A stretch of DNA of 64,000 bases, from contig NC_133284.1 in NCBI RefSeq assembly GCF_005239225.2, positions 29,436,339-29,500,338 on the forward strand, in the 5' to 3' direction. Every line of letters starts with the position of its first letter. The stretch's first letter is position 1. The translations under genes were made by a program, and so were the position numbers. The notes beneath the pieces are model-generated. The model was not told the DNA's origin, did no database searches, and saw only the letters and a list, made by a program, of their open reading frames with translations. Shown here one piece after another: positions 34,292 through 46,908 of this stretch. This stretch comes from Populus alba. Lineage: Eukaryota > Streptophyta > Magnoliopsida > Malpighiales > Salicaceae.

Positions 34292-35874
34292 CTAGCCTTG
34301 GCACCCGCGCGATGCCGCGGGTCATTTTTTTTGTATAAAAATATTAAAAAAAACAAAAATTTAAAAATCTTGGGTTTTTTTGCAAGGCCATACATAAAGA
34401 ATTTTGAGTTTAGCTGCAACGTCTGACCTAGAAGTAATATTAATAATAAAATTAAACTTGCATGACCCAAGTTTAAATGAACTTGATTGCAACACTGGAC
34501 TCAAGAATATCGGATGTGGGTCTGGCTATAAGTTCGTGTCATAAAAGTGTGATAATTAAATAAACTAATTAAAAAAAACAAAGAAAAAAAATTAACATGA
34601 AGGAAAAAACTAATGAAGAAAAAGAAAAAAAAAATGAATTAATTGGGTTAACACTTTAAACCAGGTTATGCCGTAAAACCTTGGATTCGCGTAATGAAAG
34701 TTTGACTGGGCTAACTCATCAAATCAAGTTAACATGTCAGGTCCAGGATATGTATCATGAAAGTATAAAAGTCTAATAATTAAATAGAAAGAAAATTAAC
34801 TTTAACAAACTAAACTAAATGAAAAAAATAACTCGTCAAATTAAGTCAACCCATCAAACCCGAGATCTGTATCATGAAAATCTGATAACTAAATAAAAAA
34901 ATTTTAACATTAACAAACCAAATCAAAAAAAAAAATCATAAAAAAAATTAAAAAGAAAAAAAACAAAGCTAATATTGTAGTAATCCATAGTGTTTTTTTT
35001 TTTTTTTTTTGAAAAAAGCTACAAAGCTAAGTTTTCAACCAGATCAATATAAAAAAAAAGACAAAGACTATTTTTTTTAAAATCAATTTTGGGTAAAATA
35101 AATGAAAAAAAAACATGTAAAAAAAAGAAAACAAAAGCAGAAAAAAAACATACAGTGTTTTAAAGAAATAAACAAAAAAACTACAATTTCAACCAGTTCA
35201 ATAGTAAAAAAATAAAATAAAAAAAAATTCTGAAAAAAAATGCAAAAATTGACAATTTGAAAAAAAATAAAAAAAATAAAAAAAACATGTGGGGAAAGCT
35301 AAAGCTAGATTATCATTCAGCTCAATATTGAAAAAAATAAATTCAATAGATATAATTTTTTTAAAAAATATATAGAGAAACACTGCAGCAAAACAAAAAC
35401 TATGTAGGGGAAACACTGTAGCAATCCATATTATTTAAAAAAAAAAACTACAAAGCTAAATTCTCAACCAACTTAATATAAAAAAAAAAATCTACAAAGA
35501 TCATGTTGAAAAAAAAAATCATAAAAAGAAAAAAAAAACCAATGTATGAGAATATTATAGCAATCCACAATGTTTTTTTTTAAAAAAACTGTATAGTTAA
35601 ATTTTTAACTAGCTTAATATTTAAAAAAATTAGTAAAGATATTTTTGAAAAAAAATTAAAAAAAAAGAAAAAAACAAAGACAAAAGAAGTAGAAAAAAAA
35701 AGAAAAAAAAACATGTAACAAAAAAAAGAAGAAACAAAAGCAAAAAAAAAAAAAAGAAGCTACAGTTAAAAAACTGCTACATGTAAAAAAAAAAAAAAAA
35801 AAACTACCTTCTGAAAAAAAAAAAGAAAAAAAAATCACAGCTGCTACAGTGATTTCCCCACGCGTTTTAGAGTT

Positions 35875-35877
<3 letters not shown>
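34292..35877 (-). mobile_element. Helitron-like element with tandem arrays (3' end defined, 5' end not)
   Basis: On the minus strand the element ends with a perfect hairpin, CCCGCGGCATCGCGCGGG (34304-34321, 6-bp stem), then 8 bases, then CTAG (34292-34295), followed by a T. A GC-rich hairpin 8-12 bases before CTRR, inserted before T, is the Helitron 3' signature. Internally it carries about two units of array U1 (34620-34900, with GTTAACATGTC- and CATGAAAGT-type blocks) and about five units of array U2 (34960-35870, about 126-159 bp apart). No Rep/helicase ORF is present, so it is non-autonomous. The 5' TC end was not found; the array runs into a (TA)n tract. Confidence 0.6.
34960..35870 (-). 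repeat. Tandem array U2, minus orientation (about 5 units)
   Basis: The marker segment TCAACCAGCTCAAT, in variants, occurs near 35029, 35188, 35313, 35463 and 35608. Between markers are A-runs, ACTGTAGCAATCCA-type blocks and CTACAAAGCTAA-type blocks. Confidence 0.75.

Positions 35878-35942
<65 letters not shown>
35878..35942. repeat. (TA)n microsatellite
   Basis: About 32 TA units lie between the U2 array and a SINE. Confidence 0.95.
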
Positions 35943-35946
<4 letters not shown>

Positions 35947-36110
35947 GATTCTGGGAAACCCCACCCCCGGAAAGCGTATTTTATGAGCCTAGATGAGTGA
36001 ATAAAACCCCGACTATCCTAGGCTCTTACAAGAGATGCACGCCCTGACTCGAACTCGAGACTTATTATGCAGATCTCAAGCCTTTTGCTACTACGCTAAG
36101 CTCCTTGGAA
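35943..36110 (-). mobile_element. tRNA-derived SINE (second family)
   Basis: Read on the minus strand, an A-box-like GGAGCTTAGCGTAGTAGC (36087-36104) is followed about 30 bp later by a well kept B box AGTTCGAGTC (36046-36055). A family body then runs through GTAAGAGCCTAGGATAGTC and GGGTTTTATTCACTCA to GGGGTGGGGTTTCCCAGAAT. Its 3' side abuts the (TA)n tract, so target duplication and tail cannot be separated from the microsatellite. It is a different family from the SINE at 8945. Confidence 0.7.
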
Positions 36111-37197
36111 CCAATATACATTTTATATATGTGTATATACAGACACACACACATATACACACACACTTAGAATGGAGGTTGTTACATAACCAAAACTTTC
36201 TGGAAAAAATTTCCTTAAATTAAGACAATTGCTTTCTTTTCCTTTTCACAAGAATTTCTTTATTCAATTTAAGCCATATTTTAACTATTTTGACAAATGC
36301 TTACCTGTAAACTTCATTTCACATATGAAAAAACAAAACAAAAAACAATTTTTTTTTTAATCCTATCAGTGTTGTGTTAAAAAAAATCAGAAATATTGTA
36401 CTTCTATTATATTTAAAAAAATATTGAAGTTAAACCTAAACAAATATAGATCTAGCAAGATATTAAATCCGATACCCGTATATTCAATTGTTAGTTGGTA
36501 TTATAATTTAACGAGATACCAGGCTCAATATATTTGGGTTCAACTGATAATTGAACCCAAGGTAACATGAACAGGGCAGGATGCTTAACCTAATATATAC
36601 AGGTTCAACAATCAGCCGAACCCAAGATAATATGCTAAGTCCTGGATAAACTTTTGAACTGAAAGTGTAACGGGTTTGATGAATTAGGGATCTAACATAC
36701 TTCACATCTCATTAACATCTCATTAATAACATGGAAGGGTATTTGTCCCTTATTAATATCACCAAAAGTAATTGAGTTTTCAATTATTCTTTTTCTTGAA
36801 AATAACAAGGTTTAAGAGATATAAATACTTCATAAACCATTCAGATAAATATTCAAAAACTTTTTATTTCTTAACAGTTTACATATATTTTTGAGTATTA
36901 ATCATTTTAAAATGCAAAAATAAACATCATTTGTTCTTAAAATTTCTTCTAATTAGAACTATTTTTGTAAGTATTTAAAACTTTAGCATTAATTTAATGT
37001 TTTTTAAGTTAAGAAAAAGAAAACTATTTACTCAAATATCTTCTTCATTAATCAATACCCACAAATTAAATAACCACCTGAGTATTTGGAACATCATCAC
37101 ACTCTGTCTCCGGTTCTACAATCTAGTGACTTACTTTAACAAGATCTCATACCTGTTGCTGGTCCTGTACTATTCCACACTCTATTATTTAAAGTGA

Positions 37198-37350
37198 ATC
37201 TTAATCAAAATATATTAAAATAATATATATTTTTTAAATAATTATTATTTTTAACATCAACACATTAAAATAATTTAATTATATATATAAATAATTTAAA
37301 ATATAAAAAATTATAAATTTTTTCAAAAAATTTTTCAAAATGCAATGCAA
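37198..37350 (+). repeat. AT-rich dispersed repeat, forward copy
   Basis: Core AAAATATATTAAAATAATAT then TTTTTAACATCAACACATTA. The right edge GCAATGCAAAACACACC resembles the expected outer end of the family. Confidence 0.6.
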
Positions 37351-38039
37351 AACACACCCCAGTTTACCAAATTTTTTAAGTATACTGTTCGGTATAGTCA
37401 ATTCTCTTCAGACAATATACATCTATTTTATGCGATTAATTCTATTCATTTAAATCCCATGGAAGTTTTATGCATGTTCCTCGCAGTTTTATTTGCTAGA
37501 ATATTCTTTGCTAGGGCTAAAATGTCCTGATCCCAGAATTGAATCAGATTTTTGTTAATTTTGTTCAGTAATTTATTAATAGTAAGAAAGCTGCGGTATG
37601 ATGATTCAGAAACAAAATCTGGTTTCATCTTCTGAGTGCTACCACTGGATTGGAAGAAGCAGAAGCTTTCTAATAAGTGGGGTATGTGCATGGTTTTCTA
37701 AAAGAACAGCTGATTTACTAATTTCTAGGGCAGCAAAGAATTAAGGGGTTTGGAAAGCAATTAGCTGCTTAATTTGAAAATCACAAGCCCGAATAACCCT
37801 AAATATTCTGGTTGCTCATTCATAAGGGAGGAGGTTAATTGTCGTAGGGAAGGTCCCTGCGTCCTTTTTTATTATCTCAAGAAACAAAAAATGCTGAATG
37901 TTTTCTTTAATCTCATTATTCAATAAACTTTTTCTGCCAAAAATCTGCAGGAACCTGGGAGAAATGTTTATTATGGATGCAGTTCATAAACCGTACTTCG
38001 TTTCTATCTTCTCTTGGTTTCTATATTAATCATATAGTT

Positions 38040-38170
38040 TATTTTATATTAACAATTATTTTTTAAATATTTTTATTTAAAAATATATTAAGATAATATA
38101 TATTTTTTTATTTTTAAAAATATTTTTAACACCAGTATATCAAAATAATTTTATAAAAAATAAATAAAAT
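38040..38170 (+). repeat. AT-rich dispersed repeat, forward copy
   Basis: Core TATTTAAAAATATATTAAGA then TTTTTAACACCAGTATATCA. Confidence 0.6.
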
Positions 38171-40022
38171 CAAACTTCAATTAATATGGTTAACCTAGCA
38201 TTGACAGCCTGATCGATTGCATTGACAGTCTGATACTTGATTTTTCAAAAAAACAAGGGAGAGGGCAAACACATCGACCGTCGTTGATCTGAGTAAAATT
38301 GATGGATTTTACCTGGATTGCATAAGCAGAGCAAAACCAATTCTTTGGGTTTTCTTACACCAACTTACCAGTAAATTTTTCATTAGCGTGGAAAATAGCG
38401 GTGGCCCTTGACATTGAAGATTCGATAAAACTATAGTTATAAAATCCAATTTGAGATTATCCTAAATTGTTTATAAGAATATCAAATTTCTAGCCGGACT
38501 AAAAAACTTTTGTTAATAAATTTTGATGTGTTTCAAAATTCAAAATATTTATGAACAAGGTTAAAATGTTGGATAATTGATTGATCCCCCTTTATTCAAG
38601 TAATCTGATTCATTTTTTATAGTTAAAGTATCTAATGACATGATATGGAGAGCATAAAAAGTTGGTAAGTGTTAGCAAGTGATGTCTGTTAAAAGCAAGT
38701 GACCGGTAACTGTAATAATAACATGTAGTGTTTGGTAAGGCAAGTGACTAGTAGCTGTAAAAAGTAAAGGTAATTATTTTCAGTTTAGCTCGAATTTTAC
38801 CTAAAAATAACCACATCAAATTTTAAAAAAAATTCGAAACCAGCTTTCTTGGTCTAATCGGATTTTCGGTTTTTTTGCTCACCACTAGTAAAAGGTCTCA
38901 TTTGATACATGTGAGGATTCTCCGACAGTAAAGTCAATAATTTTATAGAGAGAGAAAATAGAATAATATTTTAGAGGAATAAACGCTGAAAATATATGTG
39001 CTAAAAATATTGAGAATGAAGAGATTATTTACCTTTGATTTAAAGGATTTATGGCGTATTTATAACTCATATATCTTATTCTTTTATGGAGAGGAGAAGG
39101 GATTGAAGTGTATTTTACCTTTATGATATTTTAAGTTATATTCTACTCGAAATAATACATATTGAATCAGTATAAAATCTCGAGGAACAGTGTGGGATTC
39201 CGAAAAAATCTCTGATGAATATTGGATTTGGGCTTATTAGAGATAGGATGCCAAGCGCTATCTCAAGAGGTGTTTTTTTGAGCTTATTTTAAAGGAATTT
39301 TTTGGGTTTATTTTGACGGGTTTGTAGGTTCATTTTATTCGGATTTATAAGATTTTGATTAGATTTTATCATGAATTGATTGATTGAGTCAGTTGCTAAA
39401 CCGATTTGAGTTTTATAACTAGGAGAAAAGTGTCCTCTTATGCCCTGAATCTAACTGAAAGAAACTTTCTTGCGCAAAAGGATATGGATACCTCGGTCCC
39501 TTTCTTCCTGATCTTTTATCTCTCCACTCGCTTTAATAATCTTCCCTCTTTTCCGCCAAAAGAAACGTAGTGGATCACATTCAACCTTGTTTGGATCTGT
39601 ATATATTAATTTATACATGAAAAATCTTGTCCATTGACAACCAAACCTACCCTCAACAAACCTGTCAAAGACTCGGAAGTTGTTAAGCAAAAATGAAGGA
39701 AAACGACGAAACAGAAACAAAAGGAACAGTCATGAAAATGATTGCAGTCTTCTCCTATATATATATATATATATAAAGCAGAAAGGAGGCACCACCTGCC
39801 CGCAACACAAGCCATTACAAGACATCAAGAAACGCTCCCCGCCTGTCATTGATAGTTTCTTTTGTGTCTCACTTGCATGTAATGGACTAGGATATATAAT
39901 TGTTTGTAAACACTTAAAAACAGTCGATCAAATTCATATCCTTAAAAAACTTAAAAGCAAGGAGAACTAGGATGATTATTTGAACCACAAAGCCGCATGT
40001 TAATTATACCTGCCATCGAAAG

Positions 40023-42911
40023 CTACATTTTGTTACTACCCTGAGAGAATTGAGAAGAAAAAAGCATCTCTATCAAATCCATCTCCTTCTTTCCATTGAG
40101 AGAATCAGTTTGATCCATCTCCAAGTCCAGGTCCATGATGTTGCATCCATATTCAGTAGAAGATGAACATGGGGCGCTGCTTGCTCCATTCAGTAGATAC
40201 GAAAGATAGAGATCAGAATGGAGGTGGTTATAAGCAGGTGTATGGTCTTCCGCTGCTTGGAAATCATTAGTGCACAACTTCGGATTCAGACTAGAAGAAA
40301 CAAAGCCATTTTCATTTCCATCATTGAGCTGCTGAGCTCCATTGTTTTGGTATGAACCCCAAGAATCCAAGGACAAGGAATCATTGAAAGGATCCGCATT
40401 GAAGCTGTTGACTTCCATTATTGGATTCTCCATATCAGCTCTATCTGTTGATGGGTCTTTGGATTTGTTGGCAAAGAAATTTTGGATGAACAAAAGTTCG
40501 TCGACATCATTACATGCTTGTGCAAGTAATGATGGAGAGTCATCAGTGTTTGATTCTGATAATTCAGGGAGAAAATAGTTGTTTTGGCTCGATGGCTCTT
40601 CAGATATGGAGCTTGATGGGGTGTTGGTGGTAGTGGTTGTGCTTTGGGTGGAAGTTGAAGCATTTTTAAGGTTCTTGCTTCGAATGTAGTCTTGAAGTAT
40701 CGAGGATTGAGTTTTCCCACTCTGGCTTTCTTTTTGCTTGTGCTTTCTCCTTGAATTCTGCCTTCTTTTTGTAGCATTCCAATGATTTTTTATAGCATTT
40801 TCTGTTCTTCCTGGAATAAGCTTTGCAATCTCCGCCCATCGGTTTCCAACTTTAACATGAGCTCCCACCAATATCCTCTCCTCTTCTTCACTCCAGCTAT
40901 CCTTCTGCAGCAAACCGTCGACGAAAACACAACAAAATAGTAATTAAATACTAAAAGACAATACAAGATAACATTAGAGGAGAAAAAAAAAATTGTTACA
41001 AGAAAGGCAATAAAAAGTTTTCAATGGAATGATTAAAGTTAATGCCTTTTATGTCAATGACAATGCTTTTTGGAGAGAAAAAGAAAGGTTACCTCATCAC
41101 ATGCTACTGGACACTCAAAAAAAAAAATAAGTGTGAAGAAGATGCAAAACAATATCTTACAATATGAACTGAACCGAGAAATAGCCTTGAAATATAAATT
41201 AACAAACACATTTCACATCAGATTGAAGGAATGTTAAAGTTGTTCGCATGTAAAATTTATATATATGTGATGTTGTCGTATATGTACGTGTGGTAAAACT
41301 GAAAATCATCGGTTTCTTTTGGGTAGACAACTGGAAAATCGCTTCCGCTTAGCAGATAAGGGACATACATATTTTCTTGTAGATTCTCAAGAAAAATAAG
41401 AAATAAGTTTTTTTCTGATAGATCCTTGAAAGTCTTCAACTCATATCATCTGTACCATTGATAAATTAAGATATGCACGAGTCTAAAGGTTTTATTTGCC
41501 ATTAGGTGCCAGTACATGTTCAATAGAAACGCGAGTGTTTTGGTATTGAAAAGCTGACCTGATGAGTTGCAGCTGAAAAAATAGAAATGTTGAAAATCAT
41601 TTCTAATTATTATACATTTTAAGAGAATCGCCATGGTAAGAGCTGAATGAATCTGTTGTCTTATCATCAATAACTGTGTTACAGTGTTACTTTTTGATGC
41701 CCCCGCCACCCAAAAAAGAAAAGGATACAGGTCCGGTCTCGCTTTGTTTCTTCACTGCAATAAATTAACTTGGCGCGCGCGTACTCGCATGTATATTTTC
41801 TAATAAAATTATAAGCTTGCAATTATTAATTTACAGGTAACCAAACAACATTTATGCTTTCTATATATATGTTAGCCACGGCAATAATTTCGAAGGAAAA
41901 TAGGAATATATCGCAAGGCAAATCGGATAAGGCTGTGATCTGGGTTGTCTTGTCAACACTATTATCAAGCTTTGATGAGAATCTAGCCAATATTTAGTTC
42001 TAGGGGAACTTCCGAAAATTGAGAAGGAAGAATCTGAGAATCTAAGTCGAAGATTGTTATTAGATACCCCCATCACAGCTTCTCATAAAAATAAATCCTT
42101 ATAAAAGTTGAGAAGATCTAATTAAATTAATGTTTTACCTGTTATTTTAGAGATCATCACAACATGAACAGAAGATAAAACTAATTAAATTGACGAACCC
42201 TAGAGGAAGTGAAAGGAGAAGAAACCTTGATATCAGGCCTTAAATGGTTGTGCCATCTCTCACGACACTGCTTTCCAGCTCTACCATCAAGCTTTTCCGC
42301 GATTTGAGCCCACTTTCTCACTCCGAATTGCTTCACCAACCTAATTAGCTTCCTTCATTTCAAAACAAAACATAATGTTTCACTAAAACCATATTTAAAA
42401 ATTTAACATAAGAGGGAAAAAAAAAAAGGAGAAGAAACATTCAAAAACATGTTGAACAAAGTCTCTTTGATCACCTATCTTCTTCTTCTGTCCATTGCCC
42501 CTTGATCAAAGTTGCACAGGATCCTTTCTTGGTTTTCTTTCCTATCCCTTTAGAACTTTTCCCTGAAACACCCACTTTTCCATTCAAACCCCCATTAGGG
42601 TTTCCCTCGTATGTCCAGTTAAGGTCATCTCCACCAACACCAATTGCACCATCAACAAAGCTTGTCTCTTGAATGCTCTGCCATGGAACAGCAGCAATTG
42701 CACCACTAGGCGGATAAAAACCACACGACCCATTGTTTGAAACAGTGGTTTCTTTGTTTTTATCATTGTTTTGAATATTTTGGTGGGTTGTGAAATGGCT
42801 CTGACCAAATAAAAATCTATCTATGGCTGTTAATGGTGGATAGATGTTGGGACGGTTGTTTTGCAAATTTCGATTGCCAAGACGGCCACCAACGCCTCCT
42901 CCTCCTTCCAT
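40023..42911 (-). CDS. R2R3-MYB transcription factor, MYB98/MYB64/MYB119 group
   Basis: Three coding exons (42911-42475, 42352-42226, 40904-40023) with GT/AG borders join to 481 aa. The MYB repeats lie in mid-protein: R2 about 137-188 ([14 protein letters not shown] to [13 protein letters not shown]) and R3 about 189-240 ([15 protein letters not shown] to [11 protein letters not shown]). All six spacing tryptophans are present. The N-terminal 136 residues are low in charge and Asn/Gly-rich. The C-terminus is Ser/Thr/Asn-rich, then acidic with LDLEMDQ. A long N-terminal extension before R2 and KRR-rich residues after R3 mark the MYB98/64/119/115/118 group, nuclear DNA-binding regulators known in female gametophyte and embryo development. 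Adjacency to CYP86A1 matches Arabidopsis MYB119/CYP86A1 (from memory), favouring MYB119/MYB64. The frame upstream of ATG 42911 begins with a TTG and was not used. Confidence 0.88.
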
Positions 42912-44208
42912 CAAAGGAGCTTGATCAGTCGAGAAGAAGAGGAGAGAAGATTTTAGGCGTAGAAATGAGAGCTTGACTTATGGAGTGGTGGTTTTGTAGG
43001 TCTTTACTTGTCTACTTGTAAGAAAACCACATAACAAAAGCTGGTCATCTTGCTTATACTAAGCCCTGCGACATGCCATGTGGCCTAAGAACCGTTGATC
43101 ACCTAGTGATCTAATGGCTGAGAATTAGAGCTGAATGTAACTCCCGAGCTTCCTCACCTGGACAAAAGCAGGGAGAGGGATTAGAGGGTTCGTTATTAAA
43201 CTTACAATTAACTAATCATTTTCTAATAAATCCCAAATAATGGAAAGTTATCTATGAGGGGAGGGGAAGGTCAATTACGTAGGCATCTTGGCACCAGTCT
43301 TGAAAAGACAATCTTGCTGTGTGGTGCATGATAGCAGTTTTATGCAAGCCCCACTGCCATATATAACCGCCAATATCTTAATTTGGGGATTCAAATGTGG
43401 TAATAACATGGGGATTCGGACATGGTAATAACAGGGTGTCCATGTAAATCTTTTCGGAGAGTTAATACTAGTTATTACGGGTGACGGGGTTCTGCAGAAT
43501 TCCAAGCCTTGGAATTCAATTGCCTGGTTGGCTAATGGCTCCCGCTTGATTAGTTATTAATTCTCAATTAAGTCATTGAATTCCAAGTAATGACGAGGAT
43601 TAATACTGCTGATTAGGTCTATTGTCTGTGTAACTACTTAAACACTGAGGCTGTTTGCTATTGTCGTCTTAACGAGTCTATTACAACAGTTTTAAAATAT
43701 AATTACTGTTCTTTTCAACAGTTTTAAATTTAATTTCTTATTTGTTTAAAATTATTTTTTTATATTTTAAATAATTATTACCATATTTTCATAGATATTA
43801 TTATCTACTGGCTGGCCTCTTAAGACGCCCAGGTGAAGGATAATCCCATTTCGCAAAGCTTTCGTTTTAGCCCATGGGCTGTGACTACAATATACTCAGC
43901 CTCCAGCGCCTTCTGCGCCCCATGAAAAGAAAAGCAACAGTTACGTTTTACTCTTTAACTCTTGTTTTTTTAAATAAAGAATAATAATAATAATAATAAA
44001 AAACCTTATTTCTTCGTCAATGATTTCAATTTTAAATTTCTATATCTTCTTCTAATTAAGTTCAAATTTTTTTATATATCTACAATAGATTAACAATACA
44101 TTAAAAAACCTGTTATTTATTTTCTTTTTTTTTGGTAGAAGAACTTAATGAAAAGCATACGATTATACGGTTTTGTTTTTGCTATGATTTTTTCTAAGAA
44201 AAAAAACC

Positions 44209-44270
44209 GGGGGGGGGGGGGTTCATAATATACTTGTATAATCATTACACCTTCTATTTGCAAATTAAGT

Positions 44271-44331
<61 letters not shown>
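44209..44331. repeat. Poly-G run followed by (TA)n microsatellite
   Basis: 13 G residues (44209-44221), then 52 bases of ordinary sequence, then about 29 TA units (44274-44331). Confidence 0.95.
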
Positions 44332-44335
<4 letters not shown>

Positions 44336-45720
44336 AGTTTATAATCATAATTTAATACAAGTTTTTTATAAAGATAGAATATAAGAAAAAACATGTTTCA
44401 AAAGTTACAAATAACTTTTAAAATGTACTACATTAAATATGTTTAAGGTTGTTGAAAGGTTGAATGAATTAATTTGGATTTTTATATTATTTTAAATAGT
44501 GTAAAGAGTTTCATATCCTTGAAAACGAAACTAACAAGCAAGGGTATTTGCATTTTTTTTTTTTTTTGTAATTTATAGGTTTTCAGGCCTTTTAACATAT
44601 TTATAAATAGTATAAATACTTCCAAACACTTTTGAGGCAAAAAACCTAAACATTGCAACCAAAGGGTATTTTTGTATTTTCAAGTTGGCTTTTTTGTAAT
44701 TAATATATTGGGTTAGGGTGGTTTGGTCTTTTAATAATTTAAATATTAATTTTAAGAACATTGGTAAGCACATGGACGATTCTTGCACCTTTCAAACAGG
44801 ACGTGCTGTGTCGTACATTCAAGGTTGTTAAAAATATTTTTTTAACATGAAATGAAATATACAATATAAACTAAGATCGTAAAATCATAAAATCGCAAGA
44901 AAAATATTTTAACTAATTATATATTGACAATTTCAGTCAAGTAATAAGTAATATTATAGCTCAATTAAAATAAAAGCGAAATAAACAATACAAGTGTCCA
45001 AACACCTTAAAATATATAATTCAAATAAAAATTCATACATGGTTTAAATAACTTAAAAATACAAAAAGAAAAAAAAAAAGATTGAACAACTATGTTTTAT
45101 TGATAGAGTTTTAGAACATTTCTAGACGACATGTCTTGAAACACATTGCAGGTAACTAGTGAAATGATACAACATTCTAAGGTATATCACCAATTTCAAA
45201 AAAAAAATTAACAGAGACCAATACAGTGAATCCATAACAACGAGAACAAAAACATACAAAATGACATCAATTTTATCTCATGCCACCTCACCTTCCACCT
45301 TTATGTTAGTAACAAGTTCTAGAAATAATATCCAAACTTCCCAACAAGCAAGACATGTATTTCAAGTTCTCTCCGAGTCTTTGTCCTCTCTCTTTGTAAT
45401 TAACAATGGTTAGTCTAAAACACAGTATTTCTCTCTATATAAGTATTTCTATCTCTTATTTTACTCATTTGATTCCTCACCATCTACCTTTGTCTTCCCA
45501 TGGTTTCAATCCTCCGATCATGCCTTCCTGACCTAAAATACAGTATAAAGCTTCCCCATACCCAAGATCCTCTAATGTTGATGTTAGTCTGCTAAGGTTG
45601 AAAATTTGAGATTTGGGCAACGGGGAAAGGGAGATTGGGGAGTGGGGATTATGTAGTGGAGTGTAAGGGGACTCGGACAGGGAGACAGTAAAATTTTGAA
45701 ATTTTGTGGGTTAAAACTCG

Positions 45721-45802
45721 AAATCAGTCAAACTCGGTCAAAATCGATCAAACTCGTAAAATCGATTTGATTTTACCGAATTTAACCGAGTTTGACCGAT
45801 TT
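45721..45802. repeat. Inverted repeat (hairpin)
   Basis: Arms AAATCAGTCAAACTCGG (45721-45737) and CCGAGTTTGACCGATTT (45786-45802) pair with one mismatch. The loop holds further GATCAAACTCG / ACCGAATTTAACC sub-repeats. Probably a short transposon-derived foldback. Confidence 0.8.
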
Positions 45803-46822
45803 CATCCTTGAACATTTGATGTATTGAGAATTGATTTTCATGTTTTTTTTTCGCTTTCCTTTCTACGTGTTTGATGAGTTAACCCATGTCGACACAAGTT
45901 AATCTTCTCATTGCTTTATTTTATTTTTTTGATTTTGACCTTGAATATTATATTGTTTTATAATTAAGTTCATGATTTTACTCGGTTAGCTTTCAATGAG
46001 GTTATCCAAAAATCATGATCAGGCCATGAATTAGACATGTTAATTCAAGTAGACTTGATTTTGTTTTCTTTTTTCTTTTTTCATTGCCAATTTTCTTATC
46101 AATTCATTTATTGTTGTTGTATTATTTTTTTTTATATTATTTAAATTAGCTAAGTTTATTAAATTTAGTCAAGTTAATGATATAAATCTCAAATTTTTTT
46201 AATGGTTGCATTGGCTTGGGTTTTTTATATTGTAAACAATTTGAGTCAGTACGCAGATTGCGGGGGTCCTATCTAGTTGAGATCTAAAATGAAAAAAAAA
46301 AAAAAAAATGTCTTCGAATTCAATATTTGAGATTTGAAACGTTGATCCGTTCTCGGGCGGAAATGGTAGATGAGAAGAGATAAGAGTAGCTCATCACTTC
46401 ACGTGAAAAGCTGACACTTTGTGTTTGGACTATTTCAATCCCAAGGACCCATCATATACATTGCATTCGGCATGTTTGATTTTGAAGTTTGACTATTGCT
46501 CTTGTTCACTCAAATTTCCCATTTGATGTGGGCATCGAAGCCTCATTTGTTGAGTCCAAAAGAGCTGTAAATTGCAGAGGTATAGCTTCTGCTAGGGATA
46601 ACAAATTAAAATACAATATTAACAAATAAGCTACGACAAGAACAACATTACAAATTGCCAACAATAATTTAAACAACATTATTTCAACATTTGCATGTGC
46701 TTTCATGGACGATTCCTGCTGCACTTACTCAGTTGGGTTGGTGTGCTTGACGGGATCGATCAACTGAAAGCTTTCGTACAGAATAAATATACCGTCATCA
46801 CCGATGCATAAAAGCCATCTGC

Positions 46823-46908
46823 AGTCACCTTTCTCCTGTTACTGCACATTCCTGCACGAAACAGAAGTCACCTTTCTCCTGTTACTGCACATTCTTGTAC
46901 GAAACAGA
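46823..46908 (+). repeat. 43-bp tandem duplication
   Basis: Two adjacent 43-bp copies, each beginning AGTCACCTTTCTCCTGTTAC and ending GAAACAGA, differ at two positions. The unit is not AT-rich, unlike most local repeats. Confidence 0.9.

Larger units (their letters stand above)
36111..39990. other. Intergenic region, no gene
   Basis: AT-rich with two dispersed repeat copies and a repeated hairpin motif at 36534-36630. Patches with more balanced composition (37360-38000 and 39400-39960) hold only short ORFs without domains. A (TA)n tract lies at 39756-39775. Confidence 0.5.

Noticed and set aside
35656..35964. 102-codon minus-strand ORF rich in Phe and Ile-Tyr repeats
   Set aside because: Translation of A/T runs and the (TA)n microsatellite.
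42912..42914. Start of the MYB reading frame at 42914
   Set aside because: The codon there is TTG; the first ATG is at 42911-42909.
44117..44335. 72-codon minus-strand ORF beginning with Ile-Tyr repeats
   Set aside because: Translation of the (TA)n microsatellite and the poly-G run.
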